A DNA stretch of 29,677 nt from Proteobacteria bacterium UBA964 (GTDB taxonomy: Bacteria > Pseudomonadota > Gammaproteobacteria > Steroidobacterales > Steroidobacteraceae): NCBI GenBank assembly GCA_002292945.1, contig DBCG01000005.1, positions 1 through 29,677 of the forward strand, in the 5' to 3' direction. Position numbers and translations under genes: made by a program. Shown one piece after another: positions 1 through 7,955 of the stretch; the first letter of the stretch is position 1, and each line of letters begins with the position of its first letter. The notes under the pieces were generated by a model, which saw nothing but the letters and a program-made list of their open reading frames with translations, was not told where the DNA came from and searched no databases.

Positions 1-31
1 GCCACCCAGAGACTTTTCCGCCCCCTCTGAA

Positions 32-84
32 TAGTTAACTACCGGCCAAAACAGGCCAAAACACCCATTCAAACGCCATTTTGG
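32..84. promoter_or_regulatory. AT-rich repeat cluster upstream of small terminase
   Basis: The 94 bases before the first gene are AT-rich compared with the rest of the window. They hold a perfect 10-bp palindrome TAGTTAACTA (32-41), two tandem copies of GGCCAAAACA (44-53 and 54-63), and TTTTGG (79-84), which is the inverse complement of the CCAAAA inside each copy. The last element runs into the GGAG ribosome binding site (83-86) of the small terminase gene. Repeats just upstream of a small terminase gene are often packaging-initiation sites or late-promoter control sites. Which one applies here cannot be told from sequence alone. Confidence 0.4.
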
Positions 85-94
85 AGCAGAAAAC

Positions 95-385
95 ATGCCG
101 AAGGGCGGTCCCCGTCCTGGCGCTGGCCGTCCCCGCAAGACGGATGCGATCCCGGCGAAGCTCGTTCTGACCGAGGCGATGCTGACCGGCATGTCGCCGC
201 TTGAATATATGCTCTCCGTCATGCGCGACCCGACCGCCGACGCGGCACGGCGCGACCGGATGGCACAATGCGCCGCGCCCTACGTCCACGCTCGGGCCGA
301 GGCGACCGGGAAGAAGGCTCAGGCCGACGAGATCGCAGCGACCGCCGAGCGCGGCACCGATTGGGAGCAGCTGCTCGCGAACTAG
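95..385 (+). CDS. terS: Terminase small subunit
   Basis: Encodes 96 residues, the DNA-recognition subunit of the packaging motor. Small terminases bind the packaging site and deliver DNA to the large subunit. The N-terminus has the basic Gly/Pro/Arg motif GGPRPGAGRPRK (residues 4-15) seen in many phage small terminases of the HK97/P27-like groups. It is followed by a short helical segment (about 25-60) and a charged C-terminus. The ATG lies 9 bases after a GGAG ribosome binding site. The stop is one base before the ATG of the large terminase, so the two are probably translated together. The family call rests on the N-terminal motif and on position; the middle of the protein is not diagnostic alone. 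Confidence 0.85.
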   Translation: MPKGGPRPGAGRPRKTDAIPAKLVLTEAMLTGMSPLEYMLSVMRDPTADAARRDRMAQCAAPYVHARAEATGKKAQADEIAATAERGTDWEQLLAN

Positions 386-386
386 C

Positions 387-2036
387 ATGACCTGGGACAC
401 CGCCTGCCGAGACTGGGGCGACCGGCTCCGGTCGGGCCGCTCCCTGGTCCCCGATCTCCCGCTCGATCAGGACGCCGCGCGCAGGGCGACGGGCATATTC
501 GATGCCTTGCGTCTGCCGGACGTCCCCGGTCAGCCGCGCATGAAGGAAGCGGCGGGTGACTGGCAGCGCGACATCGTCAGGGCGCTGTTCGGGTCGGTGG
601 TGAACGGCCAGCGGCAGATCCGCGAGGCGTTCGTTCTGGTCCCGAAGAAGAACTCGAAGACGACCGCTGGCGCAGCGATCATGCTGACGGCGCTGCTCGT
701 CAACCAGCGACCGCGCGCCGAGTTCTTGCTCATCGCGCCGACGCAGGAGATCGCGGATCTCGCGTTCGGCCAGGCGGTCGGCATGATTGAGGCCGACCCG
801 GTGCTGGCGTCCAAGTTCCACGTTCAGAGCCACCTCAAGCGCATCAGCTACCGGCAGACCAAGGCGTTCCTGAAGGTCAAGAGCTTCGACCCGAAAGTGG
901 TGACGGGCACGAAACCGGCGGGCATCCTGCTCGATGAGACGCACGTTATCGCGGAAGCGCCTGACGCAGACCGCGTGATCGGCCAGCTTCGCGGCGGCCT
1001 GATCTCGCAACCCGAAGGGTTCTTGATCCAGATCACGACCCAGTCCGAGCGACCGCCGTCGGGTGTCTTCGCGGCGGAACTGTCCAAGGCGCGCAAGGTT
1101 CGCGACGGCACGCTGAGCGCGCCGCTGCTGCCGGTGCTCTACGAGTTTCCCGAGGGCGTGGACTGGCAAGAGCCGAGCAACTGGCACCTCGTCACGCCCA
1201 ACAACGGCCGGTCGATCACGGTCGAGCGACTGATCCCAGACTACGAGGCGGCGCGCGAGGCAAGCGAGGCCGAACTACGACGCTGGGCCAGCCAGCATCT
1301 GAACGTTCAGATCGGCGTCGCGCTGCGATCCGATGGCTGGGCAGGTGCGCAGTTCTGGTCGCGCGGCCACGGCGGGCCTCGATCGCTCGACGAGCTACTC
1401 GACCGCGCCGAGGTCGCCACGATCGGCCTCGATGGCGGCGGCCTCGACGACCTGTTCGGCTTCGCAGTCATCGCGCGCGAGCGCGAGACGCGCCGCTGGA
1501 TGCTCTGGGCTCATGCGTTGATCAGTCCCGAGGGGCTCGACAGGCGCAAGGCCAACGCCGCGCTCTACCAGGACTTCGCCCGCGACGGCGATCTGACGGT
1601 GGTTGACGGCCTGCCCGGCGATCTGGAGTGGATCAAGGCGCATGTCGGCCTCGTGCTCGATGCCGGTTGCCTCGCGATGGTCGGCGCAGATCCCGCCGGC
1701 ATCGGCGGCGCGGTGGATGCGCTCGCAGAGATCGGCGTTTCGGAGGAAACGAAGCTCCTCGTTGGCGTGCCGCAGGGCATTCGCCTGATGAACGCTGCCA
1801 AGACCGTCGAGCGCAAGCTCGTGGACGGCTCATTAAAACACTCCGGCTCGCGCCTGCTGGCGTGGTGCGCCGGTAACGCCAAGGTGCGCGCGACCTCGAC
1901 CGCGATGATGATCGAGCGCGCCGCCTCCGGCTACGGAAAGATCGATCCGCTGATGGCCTCATTCAACGCCGCGCATCTGATGACGCTCAACCCGACCGTG
2001 GCCGGACCGGCCTCGGCGTGGGCGATGCCGTGTTGA
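387..2036 (+). CDS. terL: Terminase large subunit (packaging ATPase/nuclease)
   Basis: Encodes 549 residues, the motor that pumps DNA into proheads and cuts concatemers. The HK97-type pattern is clear: a deviant Walker A VPKKNSKTT (85-93, usually VPRKNGKS), coupling-type segment LLIAPTQ (114-120), and Walker B GILLDETH (179-186) with the catalytic Glu. The C-terminal nuclease domain opens with the acidic strand IGLDGGGLDD (346-355). The frame stays open upstream to an ATG at 201, but that stretch overlaps the whole body of the small terminase gene and is basic and low-complexity. The ATG at 387, one base after the small terminase stop, is therefore the better start. Length is normal for the family. 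Confidence 0.95.
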   Translation: MTWDTACRDWGDRLRSGRSLVPDLPLDQDAARRATGIFDALRLPDVPGQPRMKEAAGDWQRDIVRALFGSVVNGQRQIREAFVLVPKKNSKTTAGAAIMLTALLVNQRPRAEFLLIAPTQEIADLAFGQAVGMIEADPVLASKFHVQSHLKRISYRQTKAFLKVKSFDPKVVTGTKPAGILLDETHVIAEAPDADRVIGQLRGGLISQPEGFLIQITTQSERPPSGVFAAELSKARKVRDGTLSAPLLPVLYEFPEGVDWQEPSNWHLVTPNNGRSITVERLIPDYEAAREASEAELRRWASQHLNVQIGVALRSDGWAGAQFWSRGHGGPRSLDELLDRAEVATIGLDGGGLDDLFGFAVIARERETRRWMLWAHALISPEGLDRRKANAALYQDFARDGDLTVVDGLPGDLEWIKAHVGLVLDAGCLAMVGADPAGIGGAVDALAEIGVSEETKLLVGVPQGIRLMNAAKTVERKLVDGSLKHSGSRLLAWCAGNAKVRATSTAMMIERAASGYGKIDPLMASFNAAHLMTLNPTVAGPASAWAMPC

Positions 2037-3622
2037 GTTGGGTCGAGCGGCTGCTCGGCCGCGACGAGAAGAAGGCGGTCGAGTTCGCCGAGGGATGGCT
2101 CGACGCGGCTTTCGGCTATTCGCAGTCCTGGACCGGCGAGCCCGTCACTGTGTCGACGGCTCTCCAGGTTCCGGCATTCTATCGCGCGGTGATGGTCATC
2201 GCCGACGGCATCGCGCAGCTGCCGATTGTGCTCATGCGGCCTGTCGACGGCGGCATGGAGCCGGCGACGGATCATCCGCTCTTCGACCTCTTCGCGCGCA
2301 AGACGAATGCGTGGCAGGACTCGTCGGAATGGGTCCGAACGACGATGATGCACAAGGCCAGCACCGGCTGCGCTGTTTCGTGGCGCAACGTGGTCAATGG
2401 TCAGATCCGAGAACTGATCCCGATCAAGCCGGACAACGTGCAGATCGTGGTCCGGCAGGATCTTGAACTCGAATACACGATCAGCCTGGAGAACAACCGC
2501 ACGCTGACGCTCTCGCGCAGCGAGGTATTCCATCTGCGCTCGCCGTCCTGGGACAGCGCGCGCGGTCTCGATCCGGTCCTGCTCGGACGCCAGGCGCTCG
2601 GGCTCGCACAGGCGAGCGAGCGCAGCCAAGCGGCGCTTCACAAGAACGGCGTCCGCACGACCGGCCTATTCACGCTCGACGGCAACCCGTCGCAGGAGCA
2701 GCGCGACCGAGTGCGCGAGGCGATCGCCTCGATGTACGGCTCGGCGTCGAACGCCGGGAAGCCGGTGCTCGCGAGCGGCGCGCTCAAGTTCACGCCGACG
2801 CAGATGACCGGCGTCGACGCGCAGCACCTCGAGACGCGAAAGCACCAGATCGAGGAAATCGCCCGCCTCATGGGCGTTTTCAGCATCATGCTCGGGCACG
2901 CGGGCAACAACTCGCCGACCTTCGCGAGCGCCGAGGCGTTCTTCGCGGCGCATGTCCGCTACACGCTCCAACCCGAGATCAAGGCGATGACCGCCGCGCT
3001 CAACGCGCAGCTGCTCACCGACGACGAGTGGCGCGCGGGTCTGCGCTTCACGATCGACACATCCGAGCTTCTGCGCGGCTCGCTCGCCGACCGCGCGCAA
3101 TACTACGACCGCGCGATCCGCGGCGGCTGGATGACGCGCAACGAGGCGCGCGAGGACGACGGGTGGAACCCGCTCGATGGCCTCGACAAGCCGCTGTTCC
3201 CCTTGAACATGGGCGAGGTCGTCGGTCAGGGCTCGGATGCGGACGTCGCGTCGCCGGTCGACGTCGAGGACGACATCGAGGACGACAACGGCGCGAAGAA
3301 CCCGTGGAAGCCGACCGACGAGATGGCGGCGAACGCGCGGCGTGCGCTTGCGTGGCGCGACGAGTTCGGACGCGGCGGCACCGCGGTCGGCATCGCCCGA
3401 GCACGCGACATCAGCAACGGCCGCCGCCTGCCGCGCGACACGATCATGCGCATGGTTTCGTTCTTCGCGCGCCACGAGGTCGACAAGGAGGCCGAGGGCT
3501 TTCGCCAGGGCGAGCCCGGTTTCCCGAGCAACGGCCGCATCGCATGGGATCTGTGGGGCGGTGACGCAGGCCGCGCATGGGCGAACAGGATCGCCGATCG
3601 GATCGAGGAGCTGGGCGAATGA
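2018..3622 (+). CDS. Portal protein with extra C-terminal domain
   Basis: Encodes 534 residues, the dodecameric ring at the capsid vertex through which DNA enters and to which the neck binds. The HK97-type portal core is recognised from the segment VSTALQVPAFYRAVMVIADG (45-64) and a later region with IARLMGVFSIMLGH and the Asn/Ser-rich segment after it. After an acidic linker of Asp/Glu (about 407-425) comes a separate domain (about 426-534) with motifs GRGGTAVGIARARDISNGR, SFFARHEVDK and GRIAWDLWGGDAGRAWA. This domain is found on assorted phage head proteins and is not part of the usual portal fold. The gene overlaps the terminase by 19 bases. The start is uncertain: GTG at 2018 is given, but GTG at 2030 (giving MLSWVERLLGRD) is equally plausible. 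Neither has a good ribosome binding site. Confidence 0.93.
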   Translation: MGDAVLSWVERLLGRDEKKAVEFAEGWLDAAFGYSQSWTGEPVTVSTALQVPAFYRAVMVIADGIAQLPIVLMRPVDGGMEPATDHPLFDLFARKTNAWQDSSEWVRTTMMHKASTGCAVSWRNVVNGQIRELIPIKPDNVQIVVRQDLELEYTISLENNRTLTLSRSEVFHLRSPSWDSARGLDPVLLGRQALGLAQASERSQAALHKNGVRTTGLFTLDGNPSQEQRDRVREAIASMYGSASNAGKPVLASGALKFTPTQMTGVDAQHLETRKHQIEEIARLMGVFSIMLGHAGNNSPTFASAEAFFAAHVRYTLQPEIKAMTAALNAQLLTDDEWRAGLRFTIDTSELLRGSLADRAQYYDRAIRGGWMTRNEAREDDGWNPLDGLDKPLFPLNMGEVVGQGSDADVASPVDVEDDIEDDNGAKNPWKPTDEMAANARRALAWRDEFGRGGTAVGIARARDISNGRRLPRDTIMRMVSFFARHEVDKEAEGFRQGEPGFPSNGRIAWDLWGGDAGRAWANRIADRIEELGE

Positions 3623-4329
3623 GCAACGGCGTCGCGAGCATCGCGCTTGAGGTCAAGTTCGCGCCCGACAAGCCCGCCGGATCATTCTCTGGCTACGGCG
3701 CGGTCTACGGCAACATCGACGAGGGCGGCGATATGATCACGCCGGGCGCGATGGCCCGCAGCCTCGCGTCATGGTCGGCCAAGGGCGGCCTGCCCAGCAT
3801 GTATTACAATCACGACCGCGCGAAGGGCGCGGTCGGCGTCTGGGACAAAATGGCCGAGGACCAGAACGGCCTGCACGTCGAGGGCCGCATCATCGGCCTC
3901 GACACCGACGAGGGTAAGATGACCTACGCGCGGCTGCGCGAGGGCGCGATCAAGGGCATGTCGATTGGCTACCGCGTCCCCGCCGGCGGATCGAAGATGG
4001 GCACCGGGCGTCCCGGCGAGCCGCGCCGATGGCTCAAGGCCGTCGATCTGCGCGAGGTGTCGGTGGTCGATGACCCGATGAACCCGCTCGCGAAGCTCGC
4101 CTATCTCAAGAGCGCGCCCGCGCTCATTCTCGACGCGCGCGGCCTGGAGGCTGCTCTGCGCGACGAGCACAAGATGTCCATCGCCGAGGCCAAGAGCCTC
4201 GTTTCGGTGGTCCGTCGTCATCTGCGCGATGCAGGTGATGATCACGCCGACGCCTCTCGTGATGACGAGGTCGAGGCTTTGGTCGCGTCGCTGAAGCGCG
4301 CGGCTTCCATCCTCTCCACGAAAGGTTAG
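3619..4329 (+). CDS. HK97-type prohead protease
   Basis: Encodes 236 residues, a serine protease packaged in the prohead that cleaves the capsid scaffolding domain and then itself. The catalytic set of family S78 (U35) is visible: His65 in YYNHD, Ser115 in KGMSIGY, and acidic Glu146 in LREVSVVDDP. All three are at the usual spacing. The ATG overlaps the portal stop (ATGA), and the gene ends five bases before the capsid gene. The C-terminal 70 residues are charged and helical, as expected for a protein co-assembling with capsid delta domains. An in-frame extension to 3577 lies inside the portal gene and was not used. Confidence 0.94.
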   Translation: MSNGVASIALEVKFAPDKPAGSFSGYGAVYGNIDEGGDMITPGAMARSLASWSAKGGLPSMYYNHDRAKGAVGVWDKMAEDQNGLHVEGRIIGLDTDEGKMTYARLREGAIKGMSIGYRVPAGGSKMGTGRPGEPRRWLKAVDLREVSVVDDPMNPLAKLAYLKSAPALILDARGLEAALRDEHKMSIAEAKSLVSVVRRHLRDAGDDHADASRDDEVEALVASLKRAASILSTKG

Positions 4330-4333
4330 TCCA

Positions 4334-5599
4334 ATGGAACTCAACGAACTGAAGGGCGCGGTCGATGCTGTCGGCTCCGCTTTCGAGGCCTTCAAGGCCA
4401 CCAACGACGCGCGCCTGGCCGAGATCGAGAAGAAGGGCTCTGCCGACGTCGTGACGCGCGACAAGCTCGACCGGATCGAGACGAGCCTGTCGAAGTACGA
4501 GAGCCTGAACCAGAAGCTGGTCCAGGCCGAACTCGCGGCGAAGAACGCCAGCGAGACCGCCGCCGATCTGGCCGCGAAGCTCAATCGCATGGGCTCCGGC
4601 AAGGCCGCGCCCGAGGCTGACGAGGTCAAGGCGCGCGCGAACGACTGGATGCGGGCCGTGGTCCGTTCTATCGCGCGCGGCGATGGCGCTCTGTCGGAGA
4701 GCGAGCGCAAGAGCCTCGACGGCGTCGCCGCCGAGATGAAGAGCCTCTCGCTGTCGCCCGACACGCTCGGCGGCTATCTCGCGCCGACCGAGTACGTCCG
4801 CGAGATCATCAAGGGCGTTGTCGAGGTCACGCCGTTCCGCGCGGTCGCGCGCACGCGCCAGACCACGCAGAAGGCGATCCAGCTGCCGAAGCGTACCGGC
4901 ACGTTCTCGGCGCAGTGGGTGCAGGAACAGGGCACGCGCTCCGAGACCACCGGGCTGACGTACGGGATGGATGAGATCCCGACGCACGAGATGTATGCGC
5001 TCGTGGACATCACCAACCAGATGCTCGAAGACGCCGCCTTCAACGTGGAGGCCGAGGTTCGCGCCGAGGCCACCGAGCAGTTCGCGAAGGCCGAAGGCGC
5101 GGCGTTCCTGAGCGGCTCGGGCGTCGGTCGTCCGTTCGGCTTCTTGAACAACGCCTCCATCGCGACCGTGAACAGCGGCGCGGCGGCAGCGCTGACGGCT
5201 GACGGTCTGCTGAGCGTCTACTACGGCATCAAGACCGACTACGCGCGCGCGGCGGTGTGGATGATGAACCGCTCGACCATCGGTCAGATCCGCCGCCTCA
5301 AGGACGGCGACGGCGAGTATCTGTGGGCTCCTGGCCTTGCGGGTGGCGTGCCGAACACCATCAACGGCGCGCCCTACGTTGAGGCCGCTGACATGCCGGA
5401 TGTCGGCGCGTCGGCCAAGCCCGTCGCGTTCGGCGACTTCCGTCGTGGCTATGTGATCGTGGATCGCATCGCGATGGAGATGCTGCGCGATCCCTACACC
5501 CAGGCGACGAGCGGCGCGGTCCGCATGATCTTCCGCCGCCGCGTCGGCGGCCAGGTCGTGCTGCCCGAGGCCATCGTGTTGCAGAACGTCGCCCTCTGA
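4334..5599 (+). CDS. Major capsid protein, HK97 fold
   Basis: Encodes 421 residues, the shell protein. Residues 1 to about 115 form a charged, Ala/Lys/Glu-rich coiled-coil region, matching the delta (scaffolding) domain removed by the upstream protease. The mature part starts with the typical SPDTLGGYLAPTEYVREII region (about 139-157) and contains the family segment AAFLSGSGVGRPFGFL (about 256-271). It ends in a short beta-rich tail. The order portal, protease, capsid is the standard HK97 module. The exact cleavage point cannot be read from sequence. Its stop codon begins the 11-bp sequence TGATCTGACTG, repeated exactly after the next gene. Confidence 0.95.
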   Translation: MELNELKGAVDAVGSAFEAFKATNDARLAEIEKKGSADVVTRDKLDRIETSLSKYESLNQKLVQAELAAKNASETAADLAAKLNRMGSGKAAPEADEVKARANDWMRAVVRSIARGDGALSESERKSLDGVAAEMKSLSLSPDTLGGYLAPTEYVREIIKGVVEVTPFRAVARTRQTTQKAIQLPKRTGTFSAQWVQEQGTRSETTGLTYGMDEIPTHEMYALVDITNQMLEDAAFNVEAEVRAEATEQFAKAEGAAFLSGSGVGRPFGFLNNASIATVNSGAAAALTADGLLSVYYGIKTDYARAAVWMMNRSTIGQIRRLKDGDGEYLWAPGLAGGVPNTINGAPYVEAADMPDVGASAKPVAFGDFRRGYVIVDRIAMEMLRDPYTQATSGAVRMIFRRRVGGQVVLPEAIVLQNVAL

Positions 5600-5607
5600 T
5601 CTGACTG
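5597..5607 (+). repeat. 11-bp direct repeat, copy 1
   Basis: TGATCTGACTG begins with the stop codon of the capsid gene. An identical copy begins with the stop codon of the next gene at 6050-6060. The pair therefore flanks the intervening 142-residue gene. Confidence 0.7.
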
Positions 5608-5623
5608 AGAAAGGACCATCCCA

Positions 5624-6052
5624 ATGGCCTCGAAAGACCTCCACAACAACATCGACATCAAGCGGGCAATCTCGCCTGTGTCGGTGGCCGACAACACCGC
5701 CCAGGTGTCGCAGATCGTGGACACGCGCGGCTACGAGAGCGTCGAGCTGGTCATCGCGACCGGCTCGATTGCCGACGCGGACGCGACGTTCACCGTCCTC
5801 ATCGAGGACGGCGACAGCCCGACGCTGGCCGACAACGTCGCGGTGTCCGACACGTTCTTGCTTGGCACCGAAGCCCTCGCGGGCTTCCAGTTCGATGACG
5901 ACAACGAGTGCCGGAAGATCGGCTACGTCGGCGGCAAGCGCTACGTCCGCGCGACCATCACGCCGGCCAGCAACGCCAGCGCGGCGCTGCTCTCGGCGGT
6001 GTGGGTGCTCGGCAACGCGCGCACCGCGCCGACGTCGAACCCGCCGGCCTGA
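5624..6052 (+). CDS. Small virion protein after capsid, decoration-like candidate
   Basis: Encodes 142 residues. It resembles a protein commonly found just after the capsid gene in GC-rich siphophages, starting MASKDLHNNIDIKRAISPVS. No function has been shown for it that I can name. The sequence looks beta-rich, with alternating hydrophobic strands such as VELVIATGSI and VRATITPAS and a Gly-Lys-Arg-Tyr turn at about residues 105-108. A head decoration or head-stabilising role is an inference from position, size and beta content. The gene has an AAAGGA ribosome binding site and is flanked by 11-bp direct repeats, which suggests it is a removable cassette. Confidence 0.85.
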   Translation: MASKDLHNNIDIKRAISPVSVADNTAQVSQIVDTRGYESVELVIATGSIADADATFTVLIEDGDSPTLADNVAVSDTFLLGTEALAGFQFDDDNECRKIGYVGGKRYVRATITPASNASAALLSAVWVLGNARTAPTSNPPA

Positions 6053-6060
6053 TCTGACTG
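6050..6060 (+). repeat. 11-bp direct repeat, copy 2
   Basis: An exact second copy of TGATCTGACTG, again beginning at a stop codon (that of the 142-residue gene). It sits immediately before a strong stem-loop. Confidence 0.7.
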
Positions 6061-6084
6061 GGCGGCGGGCTTCGGCTCGCCGCC
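6061..6084 (+). terminator. UUCG-loop stem-loop between head genes
   Basis: GGCGGCGGGC and GCTCGCCGCC pair over 10 bp with one G-U wobble around a TTCG tetraloop, eight bases after the stop of the 142-residue gene. The loop is the very stable UUCG type. There is no run of T after the stem, only CTCTCT, so a classical rho-independent terminator is uncertain. An RNA-processing or mRNA-stabilising stem that sets high capsid and decoration transcript levels is an alternative. Confidence 0.6.
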
Positions 6085-6108
6085 CTCTCTACCGAACGAG
6101 GTGCTCAC

Positions 6109-6579
6109 ATGAGCTATTCGACGCAGAACTACGACGCGCAGGGCGGCGCGCTCACCGTCATCGGGGGCGAGCTTCGCATCTCGGGCGGCTACGTCTCCGG
6201 CGGCGCGATCCTCAACAAGCGGCAGCGTTTCACCATCGCCGAGATCAACGCGGGCGCGACGCTCCTGCCAGCGATCTCGGGCAAGAGCTATCGCATGGTC
6301 GCGGCCAAGGCGATTGCTGTCGGCGGTGCCGCAGGTGCGGTCACGACGGTCGATATCACCGGCACGGTCTCGACCTCGCGCAAGCTCGTTGCGTTCGCGC
6401 AGGCGAACCTGACGCAGTCTGCGGTCGTCGTTGACGGCGGCACTGGCGGCACCGTCCTCGCGGACGGCGCCTCCTACACCGCGAACGATTCGGGCACGGC
6501 GATCCTCGTCAGCAAGACGGGCTCGAACGTGACGACCGCGACGCACATCGACGTCATCTTCGACTACGTGGTCGAGTGA
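6109..6579 (+). CDS. Beta-rich virion protein, unknown role
   Basis: Encodes 156 residues with no catalytic motif. It is made of short hydrophobic strands separated by Gly/Ser/Thr turns, such as GGALTVIGGELRISGGYVSG near the N-terminus and a middle GGAAGAVTTVDITGTVSTS segment. This composition is typical of small phage structural or fibre-like proteins. It lies between the capsid and the head-tail adaptor, where decoration and head-fibre genes are often found. I do not recognise a named family, and the structural role is an inference from context. Confidence 0.8.
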   Translation: MSYSTQNYDAQGGALTVIGGELRISGGYVSGGAILNKRQRFTIAEINAGATLLPAISGKSYRMVAAKAIAVGGAAGAVTTVDITGTVSTSRKLVAFAQANLTQSAVVVDGGTGGTVLADGASYTANDSGTAILVSKTGSNVTTATHIDVIFDYVVE

Positions 6580-6583
6580 TCCG

Positions 6584-6967
6584 ATGAAGGTCGAGCGCTA
6601 TAGCGTCTCGGTGACCACGGCGGCGGATGGGTCGGCAACGGCCTATTCGCCGACGATCACCGGCGCAATCTCGTCGATCGCCTACGTGGCCGACGGAACG
6701 AGCCCCTACGATGCGACGGTCGATTTCACGATCACCGCCGAGAGCACGGGGCAGAGCCTTTGGACGCAGGCGAACATCACCGCCAGCGGCACGCGCGCGC
6801 CGCGTCAACCGGTCCACGAGCAGGACGGCACGGATCGCTTCTTTCAGGGCACGTCGAGCGAGCACACTGTCTGCGACCTGATCTGCGTCGCCGACGATCG
6901 CATCAAGATCGTGCTCGCGCAGGGCGGAAACGCAAAGACCGGCCGCTTCCTCATCACGGTGATCTGA
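6584..6967 (+). CDS. Hypothetical virion-region protein
   Basis: Encodes 127 residues, starting MKVERYSVSVTT. It looks like a beta-sandwich-sized protein with two conserved-looking segments: a YDATVDFTITAE strand pair in the middle and a RIKIVLAQGG..GRFLITVI C-terminus that would close the sheet. Two Cys (in VCDLIC) lie in the second half. Similar proteins occur between capsid and adaptor genes in other phages, with no demonstrated function. The stop overlaps the ATG of the adaptor gene by one base, so it belongs to the same translated block. Confidence 0.8.
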   Translation: MKVERYSVSVTTAADGSATAYSPTITGAISSIAYVADGTSPYDATVDFTITAESTGQSLWTQANITASGTRAPRQPVHEQDGTDRFFQGTSSEHTVCDLICVADDRIKIVLAQGGNAKTGRFLITVI

Positions 6968-7560
6968 TGCTCTCGATCCTCGTGCCCGCGACATCCTCGC
7001 GCCTGACCACGCTCGACTCGGTCAAGCGCGAACTGTCGATCGCGGGCACGAGCGAGGATGCGCGGCTGCTGGCCTACATCGATCAGGCCAGCGCCGTGAT
7101 CGCCGACTACCTCGGCCGTCCGCTCGGTCAAGAGACGTTGCGCGAGACGCTCCGGCTCTCGGCGTCGTCCGAGGTCATCATGCTGTCGCGCTGGCCGGTC
7201 GCCAGCGTGTCGAGCGTGGTCGAGGACGGCGCGACGCTCGTCGCCACCGACTACGAGATCGACCGCAGCTTCGCCTATCGCCTGTTCGACGATGAGCGCG
7301 CATCCTGGCCTGCGGTCAAGATCGCGATCACCTACGTCGCGGGCTACGACTTGCCGCACGGCGTGCCGGCGGCGATCGAGCGCGCCGCGACGCAGCTCGT
7401 CGTCGCGATGAATGCCTCGCGCGGCCGCGATCCAGCGCTTCGCAGCGAGAGCGTCGAAGGCGTCGGCTCACAGTCCTGGCTCGATCCGCGCAACGGCGGC
7501 GGGCCGCTTCCTGACGGCGTCGTGGCGCTGCTCAATCCCTATCGCGAGGTCATCGTATGA
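6967..7560 (+). CDS. Head-tail adaptor (gp6-like connector)
   Basis: Encodes 197 residues. The N-terminal helical part, with TLDSVKRELSI followed by ARLLAYIDQASAVIADYLGRPL (about 15-57), is the signature of the HK97 gp6/SPP1 gp15-like adaptor family, which forms a ring under the portal. The middle LRLSASSEVIMLSRWPVASV segment and the later helix PAAIERAATQLVVAMNASRGRDP also match that family layout. Start chosen at the ATG sharing one base with the previous stop; an upstream in-frame extension would overlap the previous gene. Its stop overlaps the next start as ATGA. Confidence 0.88.
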   Translation: MLSILVPATSSRLTTLDSVKRELSIAGTSEDARLLAYIDQASAVIADYLGRPLGQETLRETLRLSASSEVIMLSRWPVASVSSVVEDGATLVATDYEIDRSFAYRLFDDERASWPAVKIAITYVAGYDLPHGVPAAIERAATQLVVAMNASRGRDPALRSESVEGVGSQSWLDPRNGGGPLPDGVVALLNPYREVIV

Positions 7561-7955
7561 GCGGCACGTTCAGCCTTGGCGATTTCTCCATCGGCGCAGC
7601 CGCGACGCAAGTCGGCGATGTTGTCGATGATCTCAGCGGCGCGCTTGCCGTCACGCTCTCTGCGCGACTGGCCTATGGCTCGGGCGGCACATCCTGCTAT
7701 GCGGTGGTCGAGACCTCGCTCGATCAGGGCGTGACCTGGGTACAGATCGCGCGCTTCGATTTCACGACCTCGGGGCTTCAGAAGGTGATGACCGTTTCTG
7801 GTCTCACGCCGCGCATCGCCGCCGCGACCGCCGGAAGCCTTGCCGCAGACACCGCGCTCGATGGCGTGCTGGGCGACCGGCTGCGCGCGACGGTGGTCTC
7901 GACGGGCACCTATGCCGGATCGACGGTGGTCTCGGTCCGCGCCAACGTCCGATGA
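7557..7955 (+). CDS. Hypothetical virion protein in neck region
   Basis: Encodes 132 residues. The sequence is beta-rich and has the look of small phage proteins with a sandwich fold: SARLAYGSGGTSCYAVVETSL, then DQGVTWVQIARFDF, then RLRATVVSTGTY with a final strand. No motif indicates a reaction. It is embedded between adaptor and head-closure genes with ATGA overlaps on both sides, so it is almost certainly a virion or assembly protein. Its style resembles the 142-residue protein at 5624, but I cannot claim homology from inspection. Confidence 0.82.
   Translation: MSGTFSLGDFSIGAAATQVGDVVDDLSGALAVTLSARLAYGSGGTSCYAVVETSLDQGVTWVQIARFDFTTSGLQKVMTVSGLTPRIAAATAGSLAADTALDGVLGDRLRATVVSTGTYAGSTVVSVRANVR

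Noticed and set aside
1..31. Possible end of an earlier gene before the terminase region
   Set aside because: Only ten residues can be read before a stop in any frame, too short to tell a real gene end from chance.
201..386. Upstream extension of the large terminase frame to an ATG at 201
   Set aside because: It lies over the small terminase gene and reads as a basic low-complexity shadow; the ATG at 387 gives the normal family length and sits one base after the small terminase stop.
219..1187. Long minus-strand open frames opposite the terminase
   Set aside because: Arg-rich frames opposite GC-rich coding sequence are shadows; they have no recognisable domain and conflict with a well-supported gene.
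4124..5644. 506-residue minus-strand open frame opposite the capsid gene
   Set aside because: It has the composition of an antisense shadow (His, Arg, Asp, Leu-rich), no motif, and covers the confidently called capsid gene.
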